A stretch of DNA of 64,000 bases. Origin: Ciona intestinalis. Taxonomy: Eukaryota; Chordata; Ascidiacea; Phlebobranchia; Cionidae. Shown here in pieces: positions 24,601-37,200 of this stretch (positions are counted from its first letter, which is position 1; every line of letters begins with the position of its first letter). A program made the translations under genes and the position numbers. The notes beneath the pieces are model-generated. The model ran no database searches and was not told where the DNA came from. It saw only the letters and a program-made list of their open reading frames with translations. Where the stretch lies: contig NC_020166.2 of NCBI RefSeq assembly GCF_000224145.3, forward strand, positions 217,888 to 281,887, in the 5' to 3' direction.

Positions 24601-27520
24601 CCGCTTACAGGCTACCATGTATGTAACTTTGTGGATGATTACGTTATAGAGGCCATTTTTTTATTTTTTTAAGTAAAGGTCGATAATTCGGACAAGCCAT
24701 TATTGACTGGGTTGGAGCAACTGTCGTTAAGTGTCTTGCCCAATACACAAACGCCCCCAGTGGTAGCACTGCAACACGTTATATTCGGCTTTACATAAGA
24801 TCGGCTTTCGACCAGGGACCACATTTGACTCATTTTATTTAATGGCGTCCCCGTTGCGAGATGGAAAACGTTTTCGCAATGAACAAATGTGAATCATCAC
24901 ACACAAATAAGCCGCAAAAGCCAGACTGAGGCACCGCAATGCTCCACGGGGACAAGATAAAGTGCGTGAAATAAAAATCACTTTGCCCCTCCGAATATCA
25001 AATATAGTAGAGTGGGGGAAGACGGGACACCTTTAGCACATAATATAAATATCCTAATCGTTTTTTTTAACAGTTAACAACGGTCTATGGGAGTCGTGAG
25101 GATACGGTTTAATAATTATTTGAATGTTCTTTGTTCACTACAAAATGGGACGAGAAAATGGAATGAAAAGATGTCCCATCTTACCTTACCACATTATATT
25201 TTTGGAGTGAAAAGGCATTTAAACAGTTTATCACTTTAAAAATCCGCTTTGCCCCCCGAGTATTAAATATTTTTGAGTAAAAATGAATTTAATTGTTCAG
25301 TTTACCGTTTTCTCTTTCGGTTTCCCCAAATGTCACTTTTTCTTGTACTTCTTGATATCCCACCGTCGCCAGGGGAACCTTTTGTGACGTAACAGTACCT
25401 GTCTATTGCGATGACAAGTTGACTTAACATGGATGACCACACGGTCATCGTCCAAATGCTTTTCTGTACCAACTCAGACTGGGGAGTCCGAAACGGCAGC
25501 AAAATCTATTGAAGTAAAATGCATATTACTAGCCTACCGAGAAAAACATCTTATTGAGTAACTATTTTAAAAAAGAAAAATGCTATGGTTAATACATTTC
25601 GGATTCATATAGTGGGGTGGGGGAAGATGGGACACCTTTTTATCCTATTTGCTTGTCTCATTTGGTAGTAAACAAAGAACATTTAAAGAATTATAAAACC
25701 GCATTCTCACGACTCTTATGGACCGTTGTTAATTGTTTAAAACGCGATCAGGATATTTGGATATTATGTGCTGAGGGTGTCCCATCTCTTTGATTTGTTT
25801 CGTGCTCTATGTTATTTTTAAGATAAATTCTGGACCTGATATCGCATTCCTTAGTTCTCAAGTTCTCTGCCTAATTATTTCTTTTGCGTTTTGGGGCCGT
25901 GTGTGATTATGTATGTCTTGTAGTTTACTAGTTTTGTTTTTAAACATCTATTACAGCAAGCGACGTATTACTTCCGCTGTTGCAAGCTGGATATTGACAT
26001 ATGTTGCAATCATGCGTGCGCAGGGAAAAGCAGTATACTCACTCATGGGCAGCAAACATGTTTACGATGAGTATGGTATGCATGGAAGTACCAGATAAAC
26101 ACCCACGGTGAAAAATCATGTTCTAAATAATACGGCGGCGTATCCAGTCAACGTGTTAAAATTCCAGTGAAAATTATACACCGCAAATAACTGTTTTTGG
26201 AACAAACAATAAACAATAAACAATATATACAGCCGTGTTTTCGTGTAGAATGGGCTGGGGTATGGTGGGACACGTTTTATTGTCTCCTATTGCCCCGTTT
26301 GGAATTAAACAAATAATGTTTACAGCATTAAAAATCCGGAGGCCATTTTTTAGCATCTATAAAACCCAGAGTTCCTGATCGTTTTTTAAACAATTAAAAC
26401 GGTCTATGGGAGTCGTTGAAATGCGGTTTCGTAGTCATGTAAATATTCTTTTTTACCGCCAAATATAACGGTAAAATAGAATAAACATGTTCCATCTTAC
26501 CCCACTTTACTATATTATGGTAAATCATCTCGAAAAGTGTAAAAAAGTCTCACTTACTTTTTGTAAACCGAATATCCATAACAGCAAGAAGCCAGCCAAC
26601 ATATCAGCAACGGCTAAGTTGCAAATGCAGAAAAATGTTGCTTTGTGAAGTTTTCGGCCACCCCATAATATAGCAGCTATTACAACGATATTAGTAATGC
26701 CAATCCCAGCGCCAGCAACTGTCGCAACCACCTCGAAAGAACCGGCACCAGCTTTGTCCTGCTGACACGGTGTTATGATGTAATTCGACAGGATAGAGTC
26801 TTGAATTACTGAATTGTTGGTGCCCTGGGAACTCCCGTACCCTGTAACACAGTATATGGTGAAATAACATGGTATTTTTTATTACAGTAGGGTGGGGTAG
26901 GATGGGACACCTTTAGCACATAATGTCCAAATGTCCTGGTCATTTTTAAACAATTAACAACAGTCTATGGGGGGTCGTGAAGATACGGTTTTATAATTCT
27001 TTGAAAAACAAAGTGTTGTGGGGCAAGATAGGACACCTTTAGCACATAATATCCAAATATCCTGATCGTGTTTTAAACATGCAATTAACAACAGTCTATG
27101 GGGGGTCGTGAAGATAGGGTTTTATAATTCTTTGAAAAACAAAGTGTTGTGGGGCAAGATAGGACACCTTTAGCACATAATATCCAAATATCCTGATCGT
27201 GTTTTAAACAAATAACAACGGTCTATGGGAGGATACGATTTTATAATTCTTTAAAACAAATTGTTTTATACCGAATGGGACGAGAAAATAGAATGAAAAC
27301 AACATGTCCCATCTTACCCCACCCTACTATATTTAGTAACTGCGGGAAAATAAAATAAAACAGTTTCTAATCTACCTCACTCTACTAAATGTTCAAATCA
27401 ATCCAAACAAGTTAGAAACGCACTGGAAAAGTTCGCGGTAAAAGATTTTAAACAAAATCGATTCTTACCGATGGCATCAGACCCTTCAGTGAAAATCCGA
27501 CCTCCAAGTGCGTTGCTCAT
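21608..27520 (-). CDS. Class A (rhodopsin-like) G protein-coupled receptor
   Basis: A seven-helix receptor read on the minus strand from ATG 27518-27520. Exons: 27469-27520, 26558-26841 (TM1-TM2), about 25380-25505 (TM3), 24276-24444 (TM4 and loop), 22811-23024 or its copy 23605-23818 (TM5), 21608-22371 (TM6, TM7, tail, TGA). Diagnostic motifs are CNLAVADMLAGF in TM2, AIDRY after TM3, MPIIPCVLYAKIY in TM5 and NSLVNPWIYF in TM7. The N terminus has an N-glycosylation site (NNS). The second outer loop is Cys-rich (CVDSCFC, VCEPVQTC) while TM3 lacks the usual Cys. The third inner loop is very long (about 150 residues, basic), and TM6 lacks CWxP. This pattern recalls the melanocortin/lysophospholipid/cannabinoid group, but the ligand cannot be named. 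The TM3-TM4 junction does not resolve in phase, so a small ICL2 exon may be unseen. Confidence 0.82.
22480..22590 (-). repeat. Degenerate SINE tail unit
   Basis: One diverged unit just upstream (minus strand) of the last GPCR exon. Confidence 0.6.
22605..22800 (-). mobile_element. MITE pieces of the CTAAAAGAG subfamily
   Basis: Three terminal blocks (CATCTTACCCCACAGTA) in a row, part of the duplicated GPCR block. Confidence 0.6.
23211..23412 (-). mobile_element. MITE ending at the gap (first duplicate)
   Basis: Repeated at 24003-24193. Confidence 0.85.
23413..23462. other. Assembly gap (50 N) between two near-identical blocks
   Basis: It separates 22619-23412 from 23463-24193, which are near copies of each other. 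The position suggests a mis-assembled duplication. Confidence 0.95.
23605..23818 (-). CDS. Second copy of the GPCR TM5 exon
   Basis: This 214-nt exon repeats 22811-23024 with the same splice sites and one visible residue change (LTLLTMPII against LTLLLMPII). Because 214 is not a multiple of three, both copies cannot be used together. It is either a mutually exclusive alternative exon or, more likely given the 50-N gap between the blocks, two haplotypes left unmerged. Confidence 0.6.
24003..24193 (-). mobile_element. MITE (second duplicate)
   Basis: Shares almost all bases with 23211-23412, apart from a 12-base insertion in the first. Confidence 0.85.
24472..24785 (-). repeat. SINE tail and body
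   Basis: About one and a half tail units and a body, in a GPCR intron. Confidence 0.7.
25001..25200 (+). mobile_element. MITE, both ends present
   Basis: In a GPCR intron. Confidence 0.85.
25610..25788 (-). mobile_element. MITE, right end lost
   Basis: In the GPCR intron between the TM2 and TM3 exons. Confidence 0.8.
26247..26516. mobile_element. Chimeric MITE
   Basis: The first part reads in minus orientation and the second in plus orientation, so two copies are fused. Confidence 0.65.
26884..27331 (+). mobile_element. MITE with internal triplication
   Basis: The left-end-to-middle segment recurs three times with a period of about 129 bases before a single right end. Confidence 0.8.
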
Positions 27521-27899
27521 TTTCTTATATGTGGATAGCTGTGTATATACTAACGCCTATAGACCTACATATACAATGGCCTGTTACTGTACTGCTATAG
27601 CGACGTAAACAAGTAGCATCTTTACAGTGGGGTACAGGTAACGGAAACGGCCCACGTTTTAGATATAACTGTGCTATGATATAACGAGCCATGCTTCCAT
27701 AGCAAGCTGTATGACAAAGCTAAGCATTCGGCGCTCATTGTAACCACTGTGGGCAACAACAGTGAGCAGGCAAGCGGAAATACGGCACAGAAGGCGCGGG
27801 CGTTTTTAAAATACCGCAACGCATGTACAAAAATAACCGAATCGGATGCAAAACATTTGATAAACAAAATACCAACCTGCATATTGCTGACCGCATTTA

Positions 27900-28060
27900 T
27901 TTAAATATTAATAATGGGTTATCTAAATTGTCAGCAATACAAAACAATCAACCACAAAGTTACATACGTGGTAACTTGTAAGCGGGCACGAGGTGTATGA
28001 AACAGAACACCAGTGTTATAACGATTGTCGTTGCCCCGCCATGCGAGGATAAAGCAAGTT
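27900..28060 (+). repeat. SINE body and one tail unit
   Basis: Headless copy upstream of the GPCR start. Confidence 0.7.
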
Positions 28061-28935
28061 GCATTCGCTTATTCAAGCACTACCCATATTTTCGTAACAT
28101 AACTCACGTTGAATTATATATTATATATATAATTTTACTGCCGCTTGTACAACTACCATGTTGAAATATATCTAGTTAAGTTTTACAAGTAAAACAACAT
28201 CTAAGCAAGCCACTAATTTAAACTGTTTGCAACTGTTTGTCTACCTATTTCGACACTGGCATTATTCAAATATATTTAGCATGTAATTCCGCGGTTCGTT
28301 GTAAATACGTGGGAAACGAAAAGCCCGATAAACAATTCCCGCACACGCTGATGATGATGCCATTATAGTGGTAAACATGCCTTGCGTAATATTAATTGCA
28401 ACCCACTGCCATCAAGATACGCTATGTTACTTGTAGCAAGAAATTCTTCATCAAACTTATATGGGTACAATACGTCACAATACTGCTGCGGAAGTCCCAT
28501 TATTGCGTTACAATGTATCCTATGACGAAATAACTGCCTTGATGAGCTGTATGACGTAATAGGACCACTTCCACTGTCAAAGTAAATGACCCGACCGGAT
28601 CAATCTGCGCAGAATATATGAGACTTGACTTTTTTTACATAATTCTCGCTGTCTATAACTCATGTGTCGAACTAGCATGTGATCACACTTGCTATCACGT
28701 GGATATGCAGTCACATTCTCAAAGCGCTAAGTTGCTAACACTTTTAGAAATTGCCGCATTTGCCAAAATCTCTTAGGATTTGATAGATCAATTGTAACGA
28801 CTGCTGTTAAAACGCGACTCCACCGAACGCGCGGCGACCTGCTTTCAAATGTTCTCACGCTGCGTTCGAGGTTTGAAGCGCCACTGTCAAATCCGGTCGT
28901 GAAACTCACACAAGTTACTTTGCATCGATTTCAGT

Positions 28936-29134
28936 ATATAGTAGGGTGGGAAAGATGGGACACCTTTTTAATCCATTTTTCCATCCCATTTGGTAGCGAA
29001 CAAAGAACATTAGAAGAATTATAAAACCGTATCCTCACGACTCCCATAGACCGTTGGTAATTGCTTAAAAGACGATCAGGATATTTGGATATTATGTGCT
29101 AAAGGTGTCTCATCTTACCCCACATTACTATAGT
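28936..29134 (-). mobile_element. MITE, both ends present
   Basis: Intergenic copy. Confidence 0.85.
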
Positions 29135-29441
29135 TTTAGGCGACTAGTTTATTACGCAGGCGCAGCTAGACTATTCTCATTTCAGCCGGCGTGTCGAACT
29201 TATAAGTCACATAAGATTCAATATTTGTTCCCCGCCGGGATTAGAGACGTTCTATCCCAAAGCAAAGGGTAACTCTATCTTTCATTGCCTATGATGTGGC
29301 ACTGGCTCTGTGTTGCTATGGTGACCACAGACAGGTCAAACGCGCTGTCATGGTTCATAGTGGCGACGACAGACGGCTTGTGGCGGCCGTACTAACTAGC
29401 AAAACCCTAAAATAGGATCTTAAGTTTATATTAGGCACTGA

Positions 29442-29640
29442 CTATATAGTAGGGTGGGGTAAGATTGAACATGTTTCGAACACAATACCCAAATATCCTG
29501 ATCGTGTTTTAAACAATTAACAACGGTCTATGGGAGTCGTGAGGATACGGTTTTATAATTCTTTGAATGTTCTTTATTTTCTACCAAATGGGAAAAAAAT
29601 AGCATAAAAAGTTGTCCCATCTTCCTCCACCCTTCTATAT
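29442..29640 (+). mobile_element. MITE, both ends present
   Basis: Intergenic copy. Confidence 0.85.
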
Positions 29641-30565
29641 GCTGTATAACTAAAGCCTGCTGCGTAAGCTATGAGATAGGAACGGCAGTAAATGGGCTGT
29701 GATGGCCAGGACAAGAGCTCATGTATCGAAGCTAAAACACGCAATAGCTTTCTCACACAGCCCTAACTTACTGTCTCTTTCATTCACGCCATAATTATGA
29801 AGTTTTCCCTTTCGCTCATTCTAACTTAACGAAGAAATAGCATTTGGACGCAAGTATTATTCAAACCGGTTTGCGTACGAAAAAGTCGTAACGTTATACA
29901 CACTTGAAAATAGGGTTAATATTCTGACAATTAAGCACGTAAACTGTAAACAAATACTACTTAAAGTTAAAGCAGTGCTTGTTTACACTGTTCTAATATA
30001 GACAACAAATAAGCAGTATAAGAGAAACCAAATCAAATATAATTTGTTTGCTTTTTGCTCAAAGCAAAACAACGTCTCTTTTATTGAAACTACGACGTTT
30101 TATGCAAAAAGGGCCTTTGTTATTAAGAATGTTTTCGAAGACACAAAATAAGAAGACAATGGACGGAGTTTTGTTTCAAATATGATTGTAAGCTTTCCTG
30201 TGACCTTTTTCTAACTTGCAACGCGCGTTTGATTTAGGCAACTTATTTGTTTACTGTAATTCAGCAGCAAAAGATAATGAAAAGGGATGTTTAAAGCTTT
30301 GTACGGTTTAACGTGAAGTGACCTAAAACTGTTAAATAAACCGTTAGATAAGGTTTAGAACTTATGGTTTCTGACGAAATCCCGTTTTATAAAATACTAT
30401 CACATTTTAGCGTTTCAACATTAAGAACTTCGGAGTTTAAAACAAAAATTTATTCACTAAGATAAGATTTTAGATCAATTATGAAATGATTCAAGGTTAC
30501 ACCAAGCTCGTACCGCCATTACAAACATATAGGTCAAGTTTAACTGAGGCGTTGAATTTCATGTA

Positions 30566-30765
30566 CAGTAGGGTGGGGTAAGATGGGACACCTTTTGCCC
30601 ATATTATCTAAATATTCTTCTCTTGTTTTTTAACAATCAAAAACGGTCCATGGGAGTCGTGAGGGTTCGGTTTTATAATTCTTTAAATGTTCTTTGTTTA
30701 CTACCAAATAGGACGGGACAATAGAATAAAAAACTGTCCAATCTTCCCCCATCCTACTATATATT
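30566..30765 (+). mobile_element. MITE, both ends present
   Basis: Intergenic copy, about 500 bases before the glycosidase start. Confidence 0.85.
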
Positions 30766-31273
30766 GATCAAGTTTAACGTACGCGGTAAAATCTCGGACA
30801 TAAAGTAAAAAACGTGCTAAATACCTTGTAAGTGGTAAATATTAACCATTACACAGTAAATCCAATATTAAATAAACCATGTAGAATAAGCATACGCCGA
30901 ATATTCAATGATTAATGAGAAGCCCGTTGCGCCACCGGTTGCTGCTATTAATGAATTACGTAAGACGATACACAAACTGTATAAGCAGTTTTGTGGCTAC
31001 GCTATAAGCCTATCTGTTAAAACCGCTATATTTTAGTCCTAATATTAAGCGTCTGCAGATGACAGATATTCGAGACCTATTTGCGGTTAACGAGCAAATT
31101 ATTTTTGATCAAAGTTTTTAAGGTTCAGAACCAAATGCAAACATAAGTTTCTTATCCTAATATTTGTTCTGTGTTGCTCGTTTCTAACCTGGTTCCATCA
31201 CTGCTAGGTGCAAGGCTTATCACAGCAGAGAAGGATAACTTGCAGTATATAGACAGAACCTTATAACAGGACA

Positions 31274-34200
31274 ATGGGCGTTGGTGGGATTTTCGCAATA
31301 TTCTTGCTATTTGCAACTTTTGTCGACGCTGAATTTACCTTCACTAACTCACTGCGAACGCTCGGTAAGTCTATATAGTACTGTGGGGTAAGACGGGACA
31401 CCTTTAGCACATAATATCCAAATATCCTGACCCTGTTTTAAACATTTAACAACGGTCTATGGGAGCCGTGACGATACAGTTTTATAATTCTTTGAATATT
31501 CTTTGTTTACTACTATAAATGTGACAAGAAAATAGATAGAAAACGTGTCCCATCTTACACGCCCTATACATGCAGCTTTTCCTTTGCGTGAGCTTTTCCT
31601 GGTTCTTCTTTAGTTTATACTATATACTATATTCTATGTCATATAACTATATACCAGTACAAGCTAAACACAGCAGATATTCAACTTTCGTAGTTGCTGC
31701 CACGCTCCATATACTTTTAATGTTCATATATCGTTTCTTAACCATATACTGCACTGACCAGTCTACCCTTTACTCGGAATTCAGATTTAGTTAGCATGAA
31801 AGGAAGTTAGATTAGATAACATGTCAAACACATCGAATGATGGAGAGCTTATATATCGTTTCCCATTCGAAGAGTTAGATCTTAGAAATTTTACGACTCA
31901 CTGCAAAAACCTATGTTTTGTAAACAAAGCGACCGGTATGCGGCATAGAAACATTTTATACACGCATTGTTTCAGTATCTCGCATTATAGTGCGATCTAA
32001 TGGTTCACACCGCTAAAGGCTATGAATGAAAACCGATGTTTCCGTTTTGTTTATGCTTTCTTGTGCAGAAATTTTCCTGGACCGCAGATTGGTTCTAAGG
32101 CACACGAGGGATCTTCCAGCAGTGGAAGTGGGCAACGGCATCGCTAAGTGAGTAATTCACTTGTGGCATGTACAGTCATACGCCTAAAGCCACACATTAT
32201 GTATGTTATAACTACAATAGAAAATGCACCCTGAGTGTTATTGGTCTACGCAACACCTTAAGTCCAAAGGGTTTTTATGGTAACTTATATACATATTATA
32301 GTAGAGTGGGGAAAATAGGACATCATTTTATTCTATTTTCTCGTCCCATTTGGTAGTAAACAATGAACATTCAAAGAATTATAAAACCGTATCCTCACGA
32401 CTCCCATAGACCGTTGTTAATTGTTTAAAACACGATCAGGATATTTGGATATTACGTGCTAAAGGTGTCCCATCTTCCCCCCACCCTTCTATACACTGTC
32501 ACAGTAACTATAAAACAAAATACTTAACTTTAATCCTCTTCAGGTACAAAGAAAAATTCGGAGACTTCGACATAAGCGATCATATATCTGAACGAATCTC
32601 TTTAACTGACTACCGAGTGAATGACGATCTTGGCGATAACGTCTTGGAAATCACATTTGCAGATCACAGTAACAGCATTCAGGTTCGTGTAATATATTGC
32701 TTTAACTTATACTGTGCTGGTATTTGTATGTGTTGTTTATAGTGCTGGTCACTAATGGGTTGTCTAAATTGTCAGCCATACAAAACAATATCTAAAAAGT
32801 TACATACGTGGTAACTCGTAAGCGGGCACGAGGTGTATGTAACAGAACACCCGTGTTATAACGACTGTGGTTGCCCCGACATGCGAGGATAAATAAGGTA
32901 CATACATAGTAACTCGTAAGCGGGCACGAGGTGTATGAAGCAGAATACCTGTGTTATAACGACTTTTGTTGCCCCGCCATGCGAGGAATAAAAACGTGTC
33001 CCACTTTCCCCACCCTGCTATATATGAAGTCTTGAAGATAACAATGGAGGTATTGCAATAGGTAACTCTACAATTCTCGTCTGCCAGTACTGGACAAAAC
33101 ACGATTCGAATCACCAATGTACATGGGACATTGAATCGACTGTGGTTAAAAATAACTGCCGATGCAGACGAGCATGTATATGGAGGTATACGTGTATTAC
33201 TGTGTGTGTGTATGTATATATAAGTAGATTACTGTGGGGTAAGATGGTATTCACACAAATGAGTTTGTATTATACTCAAACTAATATAGGATTTAACAAC
33301 CAATAGTGCTGTGGGGTAAGATGGGATAGCGTAAGCATCTAAAACCGATATTTCCTGTGTTTTTTAACAAATAATAACACTCTTTTAGAGTCGTGAAAAT
33401 ACGGTTATATAAAATAATAAAATATTCTTGGTTTACTACCAAATAGGGCAAGAAAAGAGAATAAAAACCCTATTATACATTAAAATAATTGTTAAAATAA
33501 AAAGATCCCATCTTACCGCACCCTATCACATGCTAGATTAAAATACATCTCCGTTTATTTTGTGTTAAGCAGGAGGGGAACAGTTCAGTCATTTCAATAT
33601 GCGTGGTTACCGATATCCAATTTGGACAAGGGAGCAAGGCGTCGGTAGAAACAAGAGCACGATCATTACTAAGTTAGCGGGTAAGTTGACATTATATTTC
33701 AAGGCAGTATGTTGCGTTTCATAAAGGCATGGAAGGCATACTAATTAAAATGATAATTTGTATATGGGTAGAAATGGTTTTATAATTCTTTGAATGTTCT
33801 TTGTATACTACCAAATTGGACGAGAAAATACAATGAAAAGGTGTCCCATCTTTCCCTACCCCGCCTACTATAATGTTACCTGTTCTTGCAGATTTAATTC
33901 GCAATGCTGGAGGCGACTACCATACCACATACTGGCCGCAAGCGACTTTTGTATCAGACAAACTTTATTACGCTCACTTGGAGTATTCAGCTTACTGCGT
34001 GTTGGACTTTAGGTAGATATTATATTTATTAGCACTGAACAGAGAGGCATTTACTGGCTGCTACAGTATGGGGAAAGATGGGAAACCTTTAGCGCATAAT
34101 ATCCAAAAATCCTTTGAACAGTTAAAGGGGCATACCAACGAAAAATGGAAATTTGTGTATGGATAGATATGCTCAAATGTAACCTAAAGAATTTGCGGTT

Positions 34201-37200
34201 TTAAAATTATTTTTTTTCAAAAGCTGTTTTGTGTTTTAAAATTTGCTATCAATACACAAGTTTTGTATTTTTTTTTGTTGGTATGCCCCTTTAACAACGG
34301 TCTATGTGAGTTGTGGGGGTTCGGTTAGAAACTAAAATGGAAAAAATGTCCCACCTTCTCCATCCCTGCTGTATAACTATTTCTACAAGGCATTCACTTT
34401 CTGGCTTTTATACCTATCTTCTACACTCTACAGCTATAATTTGCGTTTTTGCAGCAATTGCTTTGTACTATATACGTATGCATTTGCATGTAATTGAAAA
34501 TGAATGACAGCAGTTCAATGTCATTTCCGTTTTCCGAGATAAAAATCTGCGCAAACGCCTGTGTTTATGTTGATGTATCCGCGATATACATTTGCCGACC
34601 AATACAGCCATATAAAATATAATGTGTATTACCGCATAGGAAATTTCCTTTGAGCCGGGACGTGCGTCACAATATTTGCGGTCGGGACGCTTTCCGCTTC
34701 GCCTTTAATACTGTGGGTAAGATGGGACACTGTTAGCACCAAAACCCATATTTCCTGATCGTGTTTTAACAAAAAACAGTAACGGTAATTTAGAGTCGTG
34801 GTGATACGGTTATAATTCTGTAAATGTTTTTCTTAGAAAAGAGATTGAAAGCACTTACCCTTTTACCCCACCCTACTTTTGAGGATTATGGAAGTCGTGA
34901 GGATATAGTTTTATAATTCTTTGAATGTTCTTTGTTCAATACCAAATGGAACGAGAAAACCGAATGAAAATTTTTACCATCTTACCCCACCCTACTATAA
35001 TAATCTATTACCTAAGATTGTACTTTATAGGTATATTTATTTTAGGTGAGCATATCGTGTAACTAATACAACAATTAATACCACTCAGTGCTTCTGGATA
35101 TCATGAGTTAGAACTTTGGGAAAATGTCTCCCAAATGGTCATACACATGGGCACTGCATCTACATGGGAGGATTTAGTTGGGAAACTTACGTCATTCTTT
35201 GGTCGACAACCTGCTCCACCGAAGTGGTTGAACAACGGGGCGGTGATTGGACTTCAAGGGGGATCAGACCGGGTAAAAATAAACCGTATTTATACGCCTT
35301 AGAATATTTTTGATCAGTACAATCATATCTCTTTATTGTGATTGTAAGCGGGCACGAGGTGTATGATAATTAAATCCGCGTTGTAACTACTGTCGTTTCC
35401 CCGCCATGCCAGCAGGATAAATAAGTTACATACGTGGTAACTTGTAAGCGGGCACAAGGTGCATGAAACAGAACACCCGTGTTATAACGACTGTCGTTGC
35501 CCCGCCATGCGAAGATTAATAAGTTACATACGTGGTAACTCGTAAGCGGGCACAAGGTGTATGAAACAGAACACCTGTGTTATGGCCATGCGAGGATAAA
35601 TAAGTGACATACGTGGTAACTCGTAAGCGGGCACGAGGTGTAGGAAACAGAACACTCGTGTTATAACGACTGGCGTTGCCCCGCCATGCGAGGATAAACA
35701 AGTTACATATGTGGTAACTTGTAAACAGGCACGAGGTGTATAAACAGAACACCCGTGCTATAACAACTGTAGTTCCCAGTTATACGAGGATAAATAAGTT
35801 ACATTCATTCAACCCTACTACAACAATTACTTTCTAACAGGTTATTTCAATACACAACTCGTTAAGGAAACAAGGCGTTGACATCAGCGCTGTTTGGATC
35901 CAGGACTGGTCGGGAAAATTAATGACGTCATTAGGGAAACGCGTTTACTGGAACTGGAGATGGAATCCTGAGTTTTATCCGGATCTTAAACGTCATATTA
36001 AGGTAGGGTTGATGTAGGTAAATATATTATCGATAGTAAAATGCTCGATTATTATTAATTGGTTGATGTTGTACTGTGGGGTATGAATGAATGTAACTTA
36101 CTTTATCCTCGCGTGGCAGGAAAACGACTGTCGTTATTACACGGGTTAAACACCTCGTGCCAGCTTACGAGTTACCGTGTATTTTACTTTGTGGGTAATT
36201 ATTTTTTTTAGATTTTTTTTCTGTATGGCTGATAATTTAGACAACCCATTAGTGACCACTAGGTTGGAGCAATTGCCGTTAAGTGCCCAAGAACACATAC
36301 ACCCACAATGGTAGCAGCGTCGAGCCTTGAACCCAAAAATATAAGACGGAACATCTTTAGCACATAATATCCCGTATTTTATGTTTGGGTTTTCGGGATT
36401 GGAAACGTTTTCTACAGTCGTAAGGATACGGTTATATAACTATACATTTTGTTTATAATCAAATTATGCGAAAAATTAGAATGAAAACATGGTTTTAATT
36501 CGACAAACTTTTAGACCCACTCGAGCGTGAAATATGGGATTTTTGTGATAACGGTATTCCATCGTATCTCGCAGTACTATGTGTTAAAAACCTTAATGTT
36601 CTTCTACAATGGGTTTTAATGCTGTAGCAACGTAAACGTAAAGTCGCAAATAGAAAGCATCACATATACGGTACAAGACGTTTGCGTTTATTCTGTACAA
36701 TAAATGTGTCATATGAGGGTGGGTGGGGCAAGATGGGACACATTTAGCACATAATATCCAAATATCTTGATCGTGTTTTAAACAAGTAACAACAGTCTAT
36801 GGGAGTCGTGGGGATGCGGTTTCATAAATCTTTCACGTTCCTTTTTTGTTTACTATTAAATTTGACGAGAAAATAAAATGAAAAGGTATCCCATCTTCCC
36901 CCTCTGAACTTTATTGTAGTATTTCTTGGAAGAGTTTATTCTTGGAAAAGAATACGTCAGCAACTAACATATATTTTCCCCAAAGACATTGTATATGAAA
37001 TTTAAATCATAAATATTGCTGATTTAAATTGAATTTTTGACACCAGCTTGGACACCGTCGTGTGATATCTGTCAATATATACAGATATCTTAATAATAAT
37101 AATACCTATGAGAAATATAACTGGCACTTATTGGACGTTTTGGCATAAGCTTCAACCAATATACATCCAAAGCGTGCCCGCACTGATTCGTGTCAAATTT

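Larger units (their letters stand above)
27521..31273. other. Intergenic region between divergently read GPCR and glycosidase genes
   Basis: It contains one SINE and three MITEs. The remainder (27521-27890, 28060-28930, 29140-29440, 29640-30560, 30770-31270) shows only short, unconvincing reading frames. As both genes start at its edges, their promoters should lie here, but I see no clear core elements. Confidence 0.6.

Noticed and set aside
25379..25384. GPCR donor right after TACGTCACAAAAG
   Set aside because: Its phase (1) does not match the TM4 exon, which needs phase 2. The GACAG/GTACTG donor fits in phase but would remove the Tyr of DRY, so the junction is left open.
28727..28909. Minus-strand 60-codon frame between GPCR and glycosidase
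   Set aside because: No motif, no splice context, length expected by chance.
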